Program-made: the position numbers and the translations under genes | Shown here: in pieces, positions 1-12,907 of the stretch | Position numbering within the stretch: the first letter of the stretch is position 1 | Layout of the letters: the number at the start of each line of letters is the position of its first letter | Assembly (NCBI RefSeq): GCF_000826105.1 | Contig: NZ_CCYK01000003.1 | Coordinates: 1 to 64,000 of the forward strand | Source: Pseudomonas massiliensis | Lineage (GTDB): Bacteria; Pseudomonadota; Gammaproteobacteria; Pseudomonadales; Pseudomonadaceae | DNA length: 64,000 nt | Direction: 5' to 3' | The notes under the pieces: generated by a model | Databases searched by the model: none | What the model was told of the DNA's origin: nothing | What the model saw: the letters and a program-made list of their open reading frames with translations, nothing else

Positions 1-27
1 GCAGTTCGAATCTGCCCAGACCCACCA
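1..27 (+). tRNA. tRNA-Ile (GAT), 3' end only
   Basis: The first 27 bases match the T-arm, acceptor strand and CCA end of tRNA-Ile(GAT) as found in the 16S-23S spacer of Pseudomonas rRNA operons (TTCGAATC T-loop, then CAGACCCACCA). The anticodon lies outside the window, so the Ile identity is inferred from the acceptor end and from the Ile-Ala spacer order. Confidence 0.85.
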
Positions 28-59
28 ATTTCCAGTGGTAACGGCCGGTAGTAGAATAC

Positions 60-135
60 GGGGCCATAGCTCAGCTGGGAGAGCGCCTGCCTTGCACGCA
101 GGAGGTCAGCGGTTCGATCCCGCTTGGCTCCACCA
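60..135 (+). tRNA. tRNA-Ala (TGC)
   Basis: A 76-nt cloverleaf: acceptor GGGGCCA pairs with TGGCTCC, D-arm AGCTCAGCTGGGAGAGC, anticodon stem CCTGC/GCAGG with anticodon TGC at 93-95, T-loop TTCGATC, and encoded CCA at 133-135. It lies 32 bases after the tRNA-Ile end, the usual Ile-Ala pair of the rRNA spacer. Confidence 0.97.
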
Positions 136-215
136 CCATCCTCTGTTCGAAAGCTTAGAAATGAGCATTCCTTCACACTGAAGCGGAATGTTGATTTCTG
201 GTCTTTTCCAGAATC

Positions 216-228
216 GTTCTTTAAAAAT
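216..228 (+). promoter_or_regulatory. boxA-like rRNA antitermination element
   Basis: GTTCTTTAAAAA in the spacer between tRNA-Ala and 23S resembles the boxA sequence bound by NusB/S10 in rRNA leaders and spacers (consensus near TGCTCTTTA). Its position before the 23S gene fits. This is a similarity call only. Confidence 0.4.
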
Positions 229-383
229 TTGGGTATGTGATAGAAAGATAGACTGATCGACCAGTTTCACTGCTGGTAGGATCAGGCTAAGGTAAAATTT
301 GTGAGTTGCTCGAAAGAGCGAATGCGAATTTTCGGCGAATGTTGTCTTCACAACCGTAATCCCAAGATTGCTTGGGGTTATAT

Positions 384-3274
<2,891 letters not shown>

Positions 3275-3386
3275 ACACCCAAGCAATCTGCCCAAGGGCA
3301 GAACGCGAAGGCAACACCGAAAATTCGCCATCACAAACACACATACCCAGATTCGCTGCACCGTGCAAACGAGGCAGCTACCGAAT

Positions 3387-3504
3387 TTCTTGACGACCAT
3401 AGAGCGTTGGAACCACCTGATCCCATCCCGAACTCAGCAGTGAAACGACGCATCGCCGATGGTAGTGTGGGGCTTCCCCATGTGAGAGTAGGTCATCGTC
3501 AAGA
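3387..3504 (+). rRNA. rrf: 5S ribosomal RNA
   Basis: About 118 nt. The terminal helix is CTTGACGA pairing with TCGTCAAG, with the typical interior CCACCTGATCCCATCCCGAA and GATGGTAGTGTGGGG. It sits about 112 bases after 23S and ends just before the operon terminator. Confidence 0.95.
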
Positions 3505-3513
3505 TTCATTCCC

Positions 3514-3553
3514 AAAACCCCTGGTCGCACCGCGATCAGGGGTTTTGTCTTTT
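3514..3553 (+). terminator. Rho-independent terminator of the rRNA operon
   Basis: Stem AAAACCCCTG/CAGGGGTTTT (3514-3523 with 3537-3546), extended by GTCGC/GCGAT around a 3-base loop, followed by GTCTTTTTCC. It lies 10 bases after 5S. Confidence 0.9.
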
Positions 3554-3608
3554 TCCGGGTCTGAAACGGCACGCGTCGAGCCTCAAGCCTTAAGCAAACA
3601 GATCTAAA

Positions 3609-3636
3609 GCTGCAGGCGCGTGCTTGAGCTTGCAGC
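3609..3636. repeat. Imperfect palindrome upstream of recC
   Basis: GCTGCAGGC (3609-3617) and GCTTGCAGC (3628-3636) form a hairpin with one mismatch. Short GCTGCAAGC-type palindromes are common between Pseudomonas genes. It may be a REP-like element or a weak second terminator. Confidence 0.4.
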
Positions 3637-3687
3637 ACCCGGCTTGTAGCTTATGCCTGTTTTCCGCCAATCTGACTCAGGTAGCCC

Positions 3688-6600
3688 ATGTCGCAGTTCG
3701 AACCCATCACGCCAGGCTTCATGGTGATCCACGGCAACCGCCCAGATGATCTACGTAGCCTGGTGGTGGAGTGGATGCGTCGCTATCCCTTGCGCCCACT
3801 TGAGAACGAAGTTGCCTTGGTACAAAGCAACGGTATCGCTCAATGGTTGAAAATGGCCCTGGCCGCGGACCCAGAAGACGGCGGCTGTGGCGTCGCGGCT
3901 GCAATCGACGTGCAACTACCAGGCAGTTTCATGTGGCGGCTGTACCGGTCGGTACTGGGCCGCTCGGAGATTCCGGAAAACTCGGTACTAGACAAGGGCC
4001 CCCTCACATGGCGGCTCATGCGCCTCCTGCCAGTGCTGATCGAGCAGCCCGTGTTCGCCCCGCTGGCCCGCTTCCTCAAAGAGGATCGGGACATGCGCAA
4101 ACGCTACCAGTTGGCGCAACGGCTGGCTGATCTCTATGACCAGTACCAGGTCTATCGCGCCGACTGGCTTGAAGATTGGGCCGAAGGACGTTACCAACTG
4201 CGCAGCGTGCGGGGTGACGCGCGCCCTTTGAACGACGGCAACACTTGGCAAGCCGCGCTGTGGCAGGCGTTGCTGGCTGACGTGGGCACGCAAGGCATGG
4301 CACAGAGCCGGGCAGGGGTGCATCAGCGTTACATGCATACCATGCTGTCGGCGCAAACCCCGCCACCGGGCCTGCCGAGCCGAGTGATCGTATTCGGGAT
4401 CTCCTCGCTGCCCGCGCAGGTACTGCATGCCTTGGCCGGACTGGCCCGATTCACGCAAGTCCTGCTGTGCGTGCACAACCCCTGTCGCCATCACTGGGCC
4501 GACATCGTAGCGGACAAGGACCTCCTGCGCCGCGAGTACAGAAGGCAAAGCCGCAAGCCCGGCATGCCGCTGCAGCTGGACGCTACCAGCTTGCACCAGC
4601 ACGCGCAGCCGCTTTTGGCCGCCTGGGGCAAGCAAGGCCGTGACTACATAGCCTTGCTGGATGAGTTCGACCAGCCAGACAGTTACAGGGGCGCGTTCAG
4701 CGACGGCAAGATCGACCTCTACAGCGATGGCGGCACCGATACGCTGCTGAGCCAGCTACAGAACGACATCCTGGAGCTGCGCCCCCTGGCTGAAACCCGT
4801 GAGCTCTGGCCCCCGGTAGATCCGCAGGTGGACCCTTCCGTCCGTTTCCACATCGCCCATAGCGCTCAGCGTGAAGTGGAGGTGCTGCATGACCAGCTCC
4901 TGCAGCGCTTTTCCAGCAGTCCGGACCTGAAGCCGAGGGACATTATCGTGATGGTCCCGGACATCAATGGCTACGCGCCTTACATCCGCGCCGTGTTCGG
5001 CCAGGTGGCGCGGGACGATAAACGCTTCATACCCTTCACCCTGAACGATCAGGCCCAGCGCGGTCGGGACCCACTGCTCATCGCACTGGAGCATTTGCTG
5101 CAGCTGCCCGATAGCCGCTTCGCCGTCGGCGAGATTCTGGACCTTCTCGACGTACCCGCCGTGCGGGCTCGTTTCGGCATCCCCGAGCAGTCCCTGGCCA
5201 TCCTGCACGCCTGGATCGAGGGCGCCGGCATCCGCTGGGGGCTGGACGCCGGGCAGCGCAAGGCGTTGGGCCTGCCTGAAGGCATGGAACAAAACAGCTG
5301 GCGATTCGGCCTGCGACGCATGCTGCTGGGCTATGCCGTGGGCGGCGGCGAAGGGTTCGCCGGAGTCGAACCCTATGATGAAGTCGGTGGCCTGGACGCT
5401 GCGCTGGTGGGCCCCTTGTTCGCCATCATCGACCGCCTGGACCACTGGTACCAAGCCCTGCTCGAGCCGGCCGCGCCTGAGATATGGGGCCAGCGCCTGC
5501 AAGGCTTGGTCAACGACTTCTTCAAGCCCGAGGACGAGCACGCCGAGTACCTGCTCATACAGCTCGATGAGCTGCGCGACCAATGGCTGCAAGCCTGCGA
5601 AGAGGTCGGCCTGGTGGAGGCGCTGCCTCTGACAGTCGTACGCGAAGCCTGGTTGTCGGGGTTGGACCAGGGCGGATTGAACCAGCGCTTCCTGGCCGGC
5701 TCGGTGAATTTTTGTACGCTGATGCCCATGCGCGCCATTCCCTTCGAGATGGTTTGCCTGCTTGGCATGAACGATGGTGACTACCCCCGCGCGCAACCGC
5801 CGCTCGACTTCGACTTGATGGCGGCCGACTACCGCCCCGGTGACCGCTCCCGGCGTGAGGACGATCGCTACCTGCTGCTCGAAGCCGTGCTCTCGGCCCG
5901 TACGGAGCTGTACATCAGCTGGGTGGGGCGCAGTATTCGCGACAATACCGAGCGCCCACCCTCGGTGCTGGTGGGCCAGTTGCGCGATCATCTTGCCGCC
6001 GGTTGGCGGCTGCAGGGTGAGCCCGATCAAGGGGAGGCCCTGGTGAAGGCTTTGAGCCTGGAGCACCCCTTGCAGCCCTTCAGCATCCGTTATTTCCAAG
6101 AAGGCCAACCGGCCTTGTTCAGTTATGCCCGTGAGTGGCAATCGGTCCATGAATCTGGCGCTCCATTGACCGCGGTCGAGGACTTGCCGCCCTTCGAGCC
6201 CGACGGCCCGCTGGGGCTGGAGGTGCTGGCGAACTTCCTGCGCAACCCGGTCAAGCACTTCTATACGCAACGCTTGAAGGTGCATTTCGAAGCGTTGCAA
6301 GGCGCCTTGGAAGAAGCCGAGCCGTTTATCCTCGATGGTCTACAGCATTACAGCCTGAGCACTCACTTGCTGGAAGCGGCCCTGCAAGGCGGGGAAGGCG
6401 AACTTGAAGCCCTACTGCGCACCCAGGCTGGGCGACTGCAGGCAGCCGGGCATTTGCCCATGGCCGGCTTTGGCGAACTGCTCCAGGCGGAGCTGATCGC
6501 GCCTTTGCCAGACCTGCTCGCCCGCTACCAGGGCTTGCTGGTCCGCTGGCCCGCGCCAATGGAAAGCGCGCTGCCGTTGTACTTCCAGGCTCAGGGCCTG

Positions 6601-7152
6601 GAAGTGGAAGGCTGGCTGGCGGGGCTACATGAAGGTGAGGGCGGAGCCTTGTTGAGCGTCACCCTGCTGGCCAACGCAATCAACACCCGAGGCGGGCGCA
6701 AATGGTCGCGGCTGATCGCGCCCTGGGTGCAGCACCTGGTGGCCTGCGCCGAAGGGCTGCCACTGCACACCGCCGTGGTTGCCACTGATACCACCCTGCT
6801 TCTGGCTCCCCTGGATGCACAGATCGCCCATGACACGCTGACAGAACTGCTAATAGCGTGGCGCAACGGCATGTCACGGCCGTTACCGGTTGCCCCGCGC
6901 ACTGCCTTCGCCTTTCTTGCGGCCAAGGACCGGGACGCGGCATTCAAGGCGGCCCAAGTGGCCTACGAAGGTTCGGAATTCCCAGGCGCGAGTGCCGGCG
7001 AGCGGGCGCGTGACATGGCCTTGGCACGGCAATACCCTGACTTCGCCGCGCTTATTGCCGATGAGACTTTCGAAGGGTGGGTGCAGGCGCTGTACCAGCC
7101 CTTGTTCAGCGCCCCCTGGGCGGACCTTCAGGCCCGGGAGAATGCCCGATGA
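3688..7152 (+). CDS. recC: RecBCD enzyme subunit RecC
   Basis: RecC (1154 aa, close to the roughly 1120-1150 aa of the family) is the subunit of the RecBCD (exonuclease V) complex that holds the enzyme on the DNA end and recognises Chi. The N-terminus shows the inactive helicase-like fold of the family (MVIHGNRPDDLRSL near residue 12, EVALVQSNGIAQWLKM near 40). The middle has the conserved QYRADW-like and HSAQREVEVLHDQL motifs (near 390), and the C-terminal third is the degenerate nuclease-like domain. The start at 3688 is supported by an AGGT-type ribosome site just upstream. It opens a recC-recB-recD operon with 4-base ATGA overlaps, the standard Pseudomonas order. Confidence 0.95.
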   Translation: MSQFEPITPGFMVIHGNRPDDLRSLVVEWMRRYPLRPLENEVALVQSNGIAQWLKMALAADPEDGGCGVAAAIDVQLPGSFMWRLYRSVLGRSEIPENSVLDKGPLTWRLMRLLPVLIEQPVFAPLARFLKEDRDMRKRYQLAQRLADLYDQYQVYRADWLEDWAEGRYQLRSVRGDARPLNDGNTWQAALWQALLADVGTQGMAQSRAGVHQRYMHTMLSAQTPPPGLPSRVIVFGISSLPAQVLHALAGLARFTQVLLCVHNPCRHHWADIVADKDLLRREYRRQSRKPGMPLQLDATSLHQHAQPLLAAWGKQGRDYIALLDEFDQPDSYRGAFSDGKIDLYSDGGTDTLLSQLQNDILELRPLAETRELWPPVDPQVDPSVRFHIAHSAQREVEVLHDQLLQRFSSSPDLKPRDIIVMVPDINGYAPYIRAVFGQVARDDKRFIPFTLNDQAQRGRDPLLIALEHLLQLPDSRFAVGEILDLLDVPAVRARFGIPEQSLAILHAWIEGAGIRWGLDAGQRKALGLPEGMEQNSWRFGLRRMLLGYAVGGGEGFAGVEPYDEVGGLDAALVGPLFAIIDRLDHWYQALLEPAAPEIWGQRLQGLVNDFFKPEDEHAEYLLIQLDELRDQWLQACEEVGLVEALPLTVVREAWLSGLDQGGLNQRFLAGSVNFCTLMPMRAIPFEMVCLLGMNDGDYPRAQPPLDFDLMAADYRPGDRSRREDDRYLLLEAVLSARTELYISWVGRSIRDNTERPPSVLVGQLRDHLAAGWRLQGEPDQGEALVKALSLEHPLQPFSIRYFQEGQPALFSYAREWQSVHESGAPLTAVEDLPPFEPDGPLGLEVLANFLRNPVKHFYTQRLKVHFEALQGALEEAEPFILDGLQHYSLSTHLLEAALQGGEGELEALLRTQAGRLQAAGHLPMAGFGELLQAELIAPLPDLLARYQGLLVRWPAPMESALPLYFQAQGLEVEGWLAGLHEGEGGALLSVTLLANAINTRGGRKWSRLIAPWVQHLVACAEGLPLHTAVVATDTTLLLAPLDAQIAHDTLTELLIAWRNGMSRPLPVAPRTAFAFLAAKDRDAAFKAAQVAYEGSEFPGASAGERARDMALARQYPDFAALIADETFEGWVQALYQPLFSAPWADLQARENAR

Positions 7153-10100
7153 GCGAAGCACCCCGCCCCCTCGCCCTCAGCTTTCCGCTGCGCGGCAGCC
7201 AGCTGATCGAAGCCAGTGCCGGCACCGGCAAAACCTTCACTATCTCTGCCCTTTATCTGCGCCTGGTACTGGGCCACGGGGTAGGGGATTCAGGGTTCGG
7301 TCGCGAACTGCTGCCACCGCAAATCCTGGTGGTGACCTTCACTGACGCCGCCACCAAGGAGTTGCGAGACCGCATCCGTGCACGCCTGGCCCAGGCGGCA
7401 CAGTTCTTCCGGGACGAGATCGCCGCGCCTGATGCGCTGGTCGGCCAGCTCCGCGACGATTACCCCAACGACGCCTGGCCCCTGTGTGCCAGCAAGCTCG
7501 ATGCGGCAGCCCAGTGGATGGATGAAGCAGCGGTCTCGACCATCCACGGCTGGTGCCAGCGCATGTTACGCGAACATGCCTTCGACAGCGGCAGTCTGTT
7601 CACCCAGAGTCTGGAAACCGACCACAGCGAGTTGCTCAATGAGGTGGTACGCGACTACTGGCGCCAGTTCTGTTACGGCATGGTAGGCGACACCCTCGGC
7701 TGGGTAAGGGAAAACTGGAAGTCGCCAGCCGCCTTGCTGACGCGGGTGAAAGGCCTGCTTGGCGGTGCTGGCCCCTTGGACGAAAACGCACATCCGGCCT
7801 TGCACATCGAAGAAGGGCTGCGTCGCCGCCTGGATGAACTGGCCCAGATCAAACAACCCTGGGGCACCTGGGTGGAGGAGCTGCGTGCCTTGCTATTGCA
7901 GGGCATCGCTGACAAGGCCGTGGACGCCCGCAAGCTGCAGCCCCGTTACTTCGAGCCCTGGCTGCAAGGGCTGGCCGAGTGGCATGGGACTTCGGATGCT
8001 CACTTACTGGATATCGGCAAGGGCTTCGAGCGGCTGACACCACAGGGCCTGGCTGAAGCCTGGAAGACCGAGCCGCCCAGCCATGCCGCTCTGGACGCCA
8101 TGGTCGACCTGCGCGAACGCTTGCGGCAGTTGCCCGACCCCGGCACGGATGCGCTGGCCCACGCGGCGGCCTGGGTGGCGGCGCGCTTCGAAAGCGAAAA
8201 GCGTCGGCGGGCCGAAATGGGCTTCGACGATATGCTGCTGCGTCTGGACGCAGCCCTGCGCGGAGAATCCGGCGAGGCGCTGGCGCAGGTCATTCGCGAG
8301 CAGTTCCCGGTGGCGCTGATCGACGAATTCCAGGACACCGACCCGGTGCAATACCGCATCTTCGAGCGTATCTACCAGATCGAACAGAACCGCCAGGACC
8401 TGGGCATCTTCCTGATCGGCGACCCCAAGCAGGCCATCTATGCCTTCCGTGGCGCGGATATTCATACCTATCTGCGCGCGCGACGGGCCAGCGCCGGGCG
8501 GCTGCATAGCCTGGGCACCAACTTCCGTTCCACCGAGGCCATGGTAGCGGCGGTCAATCGCGTGTTCGAGCACGCCGAGGCCAGGCCTACCGGGCGCGGT
8601 GCCTTCCTGTTCCGCGAAGGCACTGACAACCCGGTGCCCTTCCTGCCAGTGGCGGCCCAGGGCCGCAAGGATAGGCTCCAGGTAGAGGGTCAGGCGCAAC
8701 CGGCCCTGACCTTCTGGGCCCTGCACAGCGACAAGCCCGTGGCCAACGGCAGCTATCGGGAGCACCTGGCCCCCGCCTGCGCCAGTGAGATCGTTCGCCT
8801 GTTGGAACTGGCCAAGGTCGGCCAATGTGGGTTCGCCAGCCCAGACGGCCAGCTGCGGCCACTGGCCCCGGCGGATATCGCCATCCTCGTGCGCGACGGC
8901 GGTGAAGCCCAGGCTATTCGTTCCGAGCTGCGTGCCCGCGGCGTGCGCAGCGTCTACCTATCGGACAAGGAATCCGTGTTCCGCAGTCAGGAGGCGGTCG
9001 ATGTGCTGGCCTGGCTGCGCGCCTGTGCCGAGCCGGACGCGGACCGTCTGCTGCGCGCGGCCCTGGCCAGCGTCACCCTGGCCCGACCGCTGGCTGAGCT
9101 GGAAGCCTTGAACCGCAACGAGCTGGTGTGGGAAGCACGGGTGATGCAGTTCCGCGAGTACCGCGCGCTCTGGCGCGGGCAAGGCGTGCTGAGCATGCTG
9201 CGCCGCCTGTTGCATGACTTCGAGTTGCCGGTACGCCTCACTGCCAGGGCCGATGGCGAGCGGGTACTTACCAACCTGCTGCACCTGACCGAGCTGCTGC
9301 AGCAAGCCTCGGCGGAGCTGGATGGCGAACAGGCGTTGATCCGCTACCTGGCCGAACGCATTACCAGCCAAGTGGATGGCGGCGAAGAACAGGTGGTGCG
9401 CCTGGAGAGCGACGAACAGTTGGTCAAGGTGGTAACCATTCACAAATCCAAAGGCCTGGAGTACCCCCTGGTGTTCCTGCCTTTCGTCTGCAGCGCGCGG
9501 CCGGTGGATGGCAGCCGCCTGCCCGTCAGCTGGCACGATGCCCAAGGCGAACTGCGGGTGACCATGACGCCGGATGAACAGGTGATCGCCATGGCCGATG
9601 ACGAGCGCCTGGGGGAAGACCTGCGCCTGCTCTATGTCGCGCTCACCCGGGCGCAGTATGCCTGCTGGCTCGGCGTGGCGGACCTCAAGCGGGGCCGCGA
9701 TAGCCGTTCCGTGCTGCACCGCTCGGCCCTGGGCTATCTGCTCGGCGGCGGCGCAGCGCTAGAAACGTCCGCCGAACTGGCCGGCTGGTTGACCGAGGTC
9801 TGCGCGGGCGCTCCGGCCCTGGACGCCCAGGCATTGCCGCCAGTGAGCGACCAGCTCTACGTGCCGCCGCGTAGCGAGCAGCGCCTACAGCCCGCCCGCG
9901 AGCCGAGCAGGCGCGCTGCCGAACATTGGTGGATCGCCTCCTACAGCGCCCTGCGCATTGCCGATAGCGTGGAAGGCGAGTCGGCGCCGGACAGCCTGCG
10001 CGCCCAGAACCTACTGGATGACGAGCCCCTGGGCAACGCCGGCCTGGTGGCCTCCGGTCATGGTTCGATCCACCAGTTCCCGCGCGGGCCGCACCCGGGA

Positions 10101-10841
10101 ACCTTCCTTCATGGGCTGTTGGAGTGGGCCGGGCGCGAGGGCTTCGGCCAGTTGGCGGAAAACCCCGAAGCCCTGCGTGATACCCTGGCCCGACGCTGCG
10201 CCACGCGCGGCTGGGACGGCTGGATACCTACCCTGGAGCACTGGCTTAACGCTCTGCTAGCCGCGCCATTGCCGCTGGCGGAAGACGTCCAGGTTCGCCT
10301 GTGCGAACTGCGGGATTACCGCTATGAAATGGAATTCTGGTTCGCCAGCCGAGAAGTAGACGTGGTGCGCCTCGATACCCTGGTACGCCAGCACACCCAT
10401 GCAGGCGCCCCACGCGCCGCGGCCGAAGGCAGCCGGCTGAACGGGCTGTTCAAGGGCTTCATCGATCTCTGTTTCGAGCATGAAGGCCGTTATTACGTGG
10501 CCGATTACAAATCCAACTGGCTGGGGGCCGAAAACGCCAGCTATTCATCGGCCGCCATGGAAGTCGCCATCCTCGAGCATCGCTACGACCTGCAATATGT
10601 ACTCTACCTGCTGGCGCTGCATCGCCAGCTCAAGGCACGCCTGCCCGGCTACGACTACGACCGCCACGTGGGCGGCGCGCTCTTCATCTTCCTGCGTGGG
10701 CTCGGTGCGCGCAGCCGCGGCGTCTATTTCAGTCGCCCACCCAGGATATTGATCGAGCAGTTGGACCTGCTCTTCCAAGGCAGGCTGCACGCGCTGAATA
10801 CCGATGCCCAAGCCGACCTGTTCGAAGGAGCCCGGCCATGA
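7149..10841 (+). CDS. recB: RecBCD enzyme subunit RecB (3'-5' helicase and nuclease)
   Basis: 1230 aa. RecB is the 3'-5' SF1A helicase and the only nuclease of RecBCD, acting in double-strand-break repair and degradation of foreign linear DNA. Visible motifs are Walker A ASAGTGKTFTIS near residue 23, QILVVTFTDAATKELRDRI (motif Ia), LIDEFQDTDPVQY (motif II), GDPKQAIYAFRGAD (motif III), and VKVVTIHKSKGLEYPLVF and LRLLYVALTRA (motifs V and VI). The C-terminal nuclease motif is FKGFIDL followed by YYVADYKSNW. An open frame extends 24 codons upstream, but I place the start at 7149. That ATG overlaps the recC stop (ATGA) and begins MSEAPRP directly before the helicase domain. Confidence 0.96.
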   Translation: MSEAPRPLALSFPLRGSQLIEASAGTGKTFTISALYLRLVLGHGVGDSGFGRELLPPQILVVTFTDAATKELRDRIRARLAQAAQFFRDEIAAPDALVGQLRDDYPNDAWPLCASKLDAAAQWMDEAAVSTIHGWCQRMLREHAFDSGSLFTQSLETDHSELLNEVVRDYWRQFCYGMVGDTLGWVRENWKSPAALLTRVKGLLGGAGPLDENAHPALHIEEGLRRRLDELAQIKQPWGTWVEELRALLLQGIADKAVDARKLQPRYFEPWLQGLAEWHGTSDAHLLDIGKGFERLTPQGLAEAWKTEPPSHAALDAMVDLRERLRQLPDPGTDALAHAAAWVAARFESEKRRRAEMGFDDMLLRLDAALRGESGEALAQVIREQFPVALIDEFQDTDPVQYRIFERIYQIEQNRQDLGIFLIGDPKQAIYAFRGADIHTYLRARRASAGRLHSLGTNFRSTEAMVAAVNRVFEHAEARPTGRGAFLFREGTDNPVPFLPVAAQGRKDRLQVEGQAQPALTFWALHSDKPVANGSYREHLAPACASEIVRLLELAKVGQCGFASPDGQLRPLAPADIAILVRDGGEAQAIRSELRARGVRSVYLSDKESVFRSQEAVDVLAWLRACAEPDADRLLRAALASVTLARPLAELEALNRNELVWEARVMQFREYRALWRGQGVLSMLRRLLHDFELPVRLTARADGERVLTNLLHLTELLQQASAELDGEQALIRYLAERITSQVDGGEEQVVRLESDEQLVKVVTIHKSKGLEYPLVFLPFVCSARPVDGSRLPVSWHDAQGELRVTMTPDEQVIAMADDERLGEDLRLLYVALTRAQYACWLGVADLKRGRDSRSVLHRSALGYLLGGGAALETSAELAGWLTEVCAGAPALDAQALPPVSDQLYVPPRSEQRLQPAREPSRRAAEHWWIASYSALRIADSVEGESAPDSLRAQNLLDDEPLGNAGLVASGHGSIHQFPRGPHPGTFLHGLLEWAGREGFGQLAENPEALRDTLARRCATRGWDGWIPTLEHWLNALLAAPLPLAEDVQVRLCELRDYRYEMEFWFASREVDVVRLDTLVRQHTHAGAPRAAAEGSRLNGLFKGFIDLCFEHEGRYYVADYKSNWLGAENASYSSAAMEVAILEHRYDLQYVLYLLALHRQLKARLPGYDYDRHVGGALFIFLRGLGARSRGVYFSRPPRILIEQLDLLFQGRLHALNTDAQADLFEGARP

Positions 10842-12907
10842 GTGATCGCTTCAGTCTAGACAACACCATTGCGGTAGCCGAGCCGCTGACCCCGCTGGCC
10901 TCCAGCGCCGGCCTGTTCGCGCTTCTGGACCGTTGGGTCGCACGCGGCTGGCTGCGCCCATTGGACCTGGCACTGGTACGCTTCCTGGCCGAGCAAGCCG
11001 CCTGCGCGGAACCCCTGGTGCTATTGGCGGCGGCCTTGACCAGCCACCAACTGGGCCATGGCCATGTCTGCCTGGACCTGGCACAAACCCTGGCCGAGCC
11101 GGACTTTGCCCTGTCGCTGCCCCCGGAGGGCGAAGACAGCCTCAATCCCGAGGTACTGCCCTCGAGCGTCCTGGCGCACCAGGGCCTGGCGCAGTGGATT
11201 CAGGCACTGGAAGCATCGGCGCTGGTTGCCCAAGGCCAGCATGGGCCCAGCGATAGGCCGTTGGTGCTCAGCAACGAACGTCTGTACCTGCGTCGGTACT
11301 GGACCTACGAGCGTGCCGTAGAGCTGGCCCTGCGCATGCGCCTGGCTTCGCCAGCGGAGGTGCCCGGCGACCTGCCCGTACGTTTGGCCGCGCTCTTCCC
11401 CACGCCTGCGGCCGGGGGTGTGGATTGGCAAAAACTGGCCTGCGCGCTGGCCACCCGTGCCGCCCTGAGCATCATTACCGGCGGGCCTGGTACCGGTAAA
11501 ACCACCACGGTGGTGCGCCTGCTGGCGTTGTTGCAAGGGCCTCGGGTCGAGGCCGGGCGGCCTTTGCGTATTCGCCTGGCGGCTCCCACCGGCAAGGCCG
11601 CCGCCCGCCTTACCGAATCCATCGGCGCCCAGGTGCAGAGCCTGGACGTGGCCGACGCCATCAAGGCGCGCATTCCCACCGAAGTGACCACGGTGCACCG
11701 CCTGCTGGGCAGCCGCCCGGGCACTCGGCATTTCCGTCATCACCGGGGCAATCCGCTGCCGCTCGATGTACTGGTGGTGGACGAAGCCTCGATGATCGAC
11801 CTGGAAATGATGGCCAACCTGCTCGAAGCCCTGCCGCCGCGTGCAAGGCTGGTGTTGCTGGGCGACAAGGACCAGCTTGCCTCGGTGGAAGCCGGCGCGG
11901 TACTGGGCGACCTTTGCCGGGACGCAGAGGCTGGTTATTACAGCCCGGCCACCTGGGCCTGGCTGGAAAAGGTCGCCGGTCAGGCCCTGGACGCTTCCGG
12001 GCTGCGCGTGGGCGACCCGGTCGAACATGCCCTGGCCCAGCAACTGGTGATGCTGCGCCACTCCCGCCGCTTCGCCCAAGGCAGCGGCATCGGCGAACTG
12101 GCCCGGGCGGTCAATGAGCAGCGCCCGGTCGATGCCCGCCGCGCCCTGGCCGACGCCAGTTTCGACGACATCACCAGCTGCCGCCTGCAAGGCGAGCAGG
12201 ACCAGGCCCTGGAAAGGCTGTTGCTCAGCGGTAGCAGGCGCGGTCGTGGCAGCGCCAGCGGTTATCGTCAGTATTTCGATGTGCTGCAGCGGCACCGCCC
12301 GCCGGCAGATACGCACTTGGCGGACCCGGCCTGGCTGGCCTGGGCTGGTGAAGTACTGGGCAGCTTCGACCGCTTCCGCCTGCTCTGTGCGGTACGCAAG
12401 GGGCCCTGGGGCGTGGACGCCATCAACCAGCGCGCCACTCGGGCACTCTATGGCGCGAACCTGATCGAAAGCGATCACCACTGGTACGAAGGCCGCCCCG
12501 TACTGATGACCCGCAATGACTACGGCCTGGGCCTGATGAACGGTGATATCGGTGTCACCCTCCGTTTGCCCGAATCGGAAGACAGCAACCGGTTGACGCT
12601 GCGCGTCGCCTTCCCACGCAACGACGGCCAGGGTGGAGTGCGCTTCGTCTTGCCCAGCCGCCTCACCGATGTGGAAACCGTGTACGCCATGACCGTGCAC
12701 AAGTCCCAGGGCTCTGAGTTCGAGCACACGGCGCTCATCCTGCCGGATGTGCTCAACCCGGTGCTGACCAAGGAGCTGATCTACACCGGCATCACCCGGG
12801 CGCGGCGCTGGTTCACCTTGGTGGAACCACGCCCGGGCGTGTTCGAGGAGGCGGTAAGCCGACGGGTGCGGCGCCTCAGTGGCCTGATGCTAGAGCCGGC
12901 TGGCTGA
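10838..12907 (+). CDS. recD: RecBCD enzyme subunit RecD (5'-3' helicase)
   Basis: 689 aa. RecD is the 5'-3' SF1B helicase of RecBCD. Walker A GGPGTGKTTT lies near residue 214, Walker B LVVDEASMID near 313, GDKDQLASVEAG follows, and the C-terminal motif is YAMTVHKSQGSEF with ITRARRWF. It starts inside the recB stop (ATGA). The last 32 bases overlap the end of the convergent ABC-transporter gene, so no terminator can lie between the two operons. Confidence 0.96.
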   Translation: MSDRFSLDNTIAVAEPLTPLASSAGLFALLDRWVARGWLRPLDLALVRFLAEQAACAEPLVLLAAALTSHQLGHGHVCLDLAQTLAEPDFALSLPPEGEDSLNPEVLPSSVLAHQGLAQWIQALEASALVAQGQHGPSDRPLVLSNERLYLRRYWTYERAVELALRMRLASPAEVPGDLPVRLAALFPTPAAGGVDWQKLACALATRAALSIITGGPGTGKTTTVVRLLALLQGPRVEAGRPLRIRLAAPTGKAAARLTESIGAQVQSLDVADAIKARIPTEVTTVHRLLGSRPGTRHFRHHRGNPLPLDVLVVDEASMIDLEMMANLLEALPPRARLVLLGDKDQLASVEAGAVLGDLCRDAEAGYYSPATWAWLEKVAGQALDASGLRVGDPVEHALAQQLVMLRHSRRFAQGSGIGELARAVNEQRPVDARRALADASFDDITSCRLQGEQDQALERLLLSGSRRGRGSASGYRQYFDVLQRHRPPADTHLADPAWLAWAGEVLGSFDRFRLLCAVRKGPWGVDAINQRATRALYGANLIESDHHWYEGRPVLMTRNDYGLGLMNGDIGVTLRLPESEDSNRLTLRVAFPRNDGQGGVRFVLPSRLTDVETVYAMTVHKSQGSEFEHTALILPDVLNPVLTKELIYTGITRARRWFTLVEPRPGVFEEAVSRRVRRLSGLMLEPAG

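Noticed and set aside
4756..6300. 514-codon minus-strand open frame
   Set aside because: Antisense to recC in high-GC DNA; rich in Gln, His and Arg with no domain. recC has full family motifs on the plus strand.
11021..12727. 568-codon minus-strand open frame
   Set aside because: Antisense shadow of recD; composition unlike a real protein and no ribosome site.
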